Assembly (NCBI GenBank): GCA_019594025.1
Contig: JAFDUB010000097.1
Span: forward strand, 1-5,958
Source of the DNA: Thermoplasmata archaeon
Lineage (GTDB): Archaea; Thermoplasmatota; Thermoplasmata; Halarchaeoplasmatales; Halarchaeoplasmataceae
DNA length: 5,958 bases
Direction of reading: 5' to 3'
Shown: piece by piece, positions 5,826-5,958 of the stretch
How the letters are laid out: every line of letters begins with the position of its first letter
How positions within the stretch are numbered: position 1 is the stretch's first letter
The notes under the pieces: model-generated
Databases searched by the model: none
What the model was told of the DNA's origin: nothing
What the model saw: only the letters and a program-made list of their open reading frames with translations
Position numbers and translations under genes: made by a program

Positions 5826-5958
5826 TAATATATTCTCCTGCACCCTCATGATCACCTTTGCTTCAGCCATTGCTTCCTCACTCTGCAGCACGTGCAGGTT
5901 CATCTCGTCCCCGTCGAAATCGGCGTTGTACGGAGGGCATACGGCAAGGTTCAATCTG
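5678..5958. repeat. Perfect 109-bp inverted repeat with a 63-nt spacer (fold-back chimera)
   Basis: The left arm 5678-5786 is reproduced, reverse-complemented and without mismatch, by 5850-5958; pairs satisfy x + y = 11636. The right arm runs to the last base of the window, so the true arm may be longer. Both arms encode the same part of A' around NADFDGD, so this is a duplicated coding segment, not an evolved regulatory palindrome. The spacer 5787-5849 makes sense only on the minus strand, where it continues rpoA1. The arrangement is best explained as an amplification or assembly chimera; a genuine inverted duplication cannot be excluded from sequence alone. Confidence 0.95.
5781..5958 (-). 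pseudogene. rpoA1: Inverted duplicate fragment of rpoA1, including its otherwise missing continuation
   Basis: Read from the window end leftwards, the minus strand encodes A' from about residue 450 (RLNLAVCPPYNADFDGDE) through AEAKVI. It then goes without interruption into MRVQENILSP and GGPIIGATQDH, the expected family sequence after the catalytic loop. Positions 5849-5787 hold 21 codons absent from the + strand copy, and 5786-5781 adds D and H through the shared microhomology. Left of 5781 the minus strand is only the complement of the + copy and the sense is lost (LCFSHCFL and onward). It has no start of its own and is not an independent gene. Confidence 0.9.

Noticed and set aside
5634..5954. 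A 106-residue minus-strand reading frame as a separate gene
   Set aside because: It is the inverted duplicate of rpoA1 followed by nonsense from reading the complement of the + copy; it has no start or ribosome site of its own.

Overview
The window is the start of an archaeal RNA polymerase operon. In order on the + strand it holds a tRNA-Lys(UUU) gene, rpoH (subunit H/Rpb5), rpoB (a single unsplit subunit B/Rpb2) and the first half of rpoA1 (subunit A'/Rpb1 N-terminal part). The H-B-A' order, the A' protein beginning like a split A'/A'' system, Shine-Dalgarno sites before rpoB and rpoA1, and a TATA-type promoter before the tRNA all say Archaea. Subunit B reads as euryarchaeal (for example the GGQED and VRGAR stretch at about residues 861-880) but is not split into B'' and B'. 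This argues against most methanogens, haloarchaea and Archaeoglobi and fits a Thermoplasmatota-like or related uncultured lineage. That placement is inference from remembered family patterns, not from a search.

Layout: positions 1-241 carry no convincing gene. They hold a perfect 9-bp hairpin resembling the right end of IS200/IS605-type elements (89-108) and a TATA box (195-202). The tRNA-Lys gene spans 242-343 and is interrupted in its T-loop by a 28-nt intron (302-329) that folds into a textbook bulge-helix-bulge splice motif. rpoH follows at 434-688, rpoB at 709-4332 and rpoA1 from 4329, overlapping the rpoB stop by ATGA. The three proteins are parts of one enzyme: B and A' together form the catalytic cleft (both catalytic signatures are visible), and H joins the jaw next to A''.

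The right end is not normal genomic sequence. Positions 5678-5786 recur as a perfect 109-bp inverted copy at 5850-5958. The 63-nt spacer reads, on the minus strand, as the true continuation of rpoA1. The junction shows a 6-nt microhomology (GTGATC/GATCAC). This is the signature of a fold-back (inverted) chimera such as multiple-displacement amplification makes, so the last 12 residues and the stop of the apparent rpoA1 reading frame are artefactual.

The most biologically interesting items are the T-loop tRNA intron, the extra four-cysteine insertion in subunit B, and the possible IS605-like remnant upstream. I saw no evidence of a new defence, mobile or metabolic system in this window.
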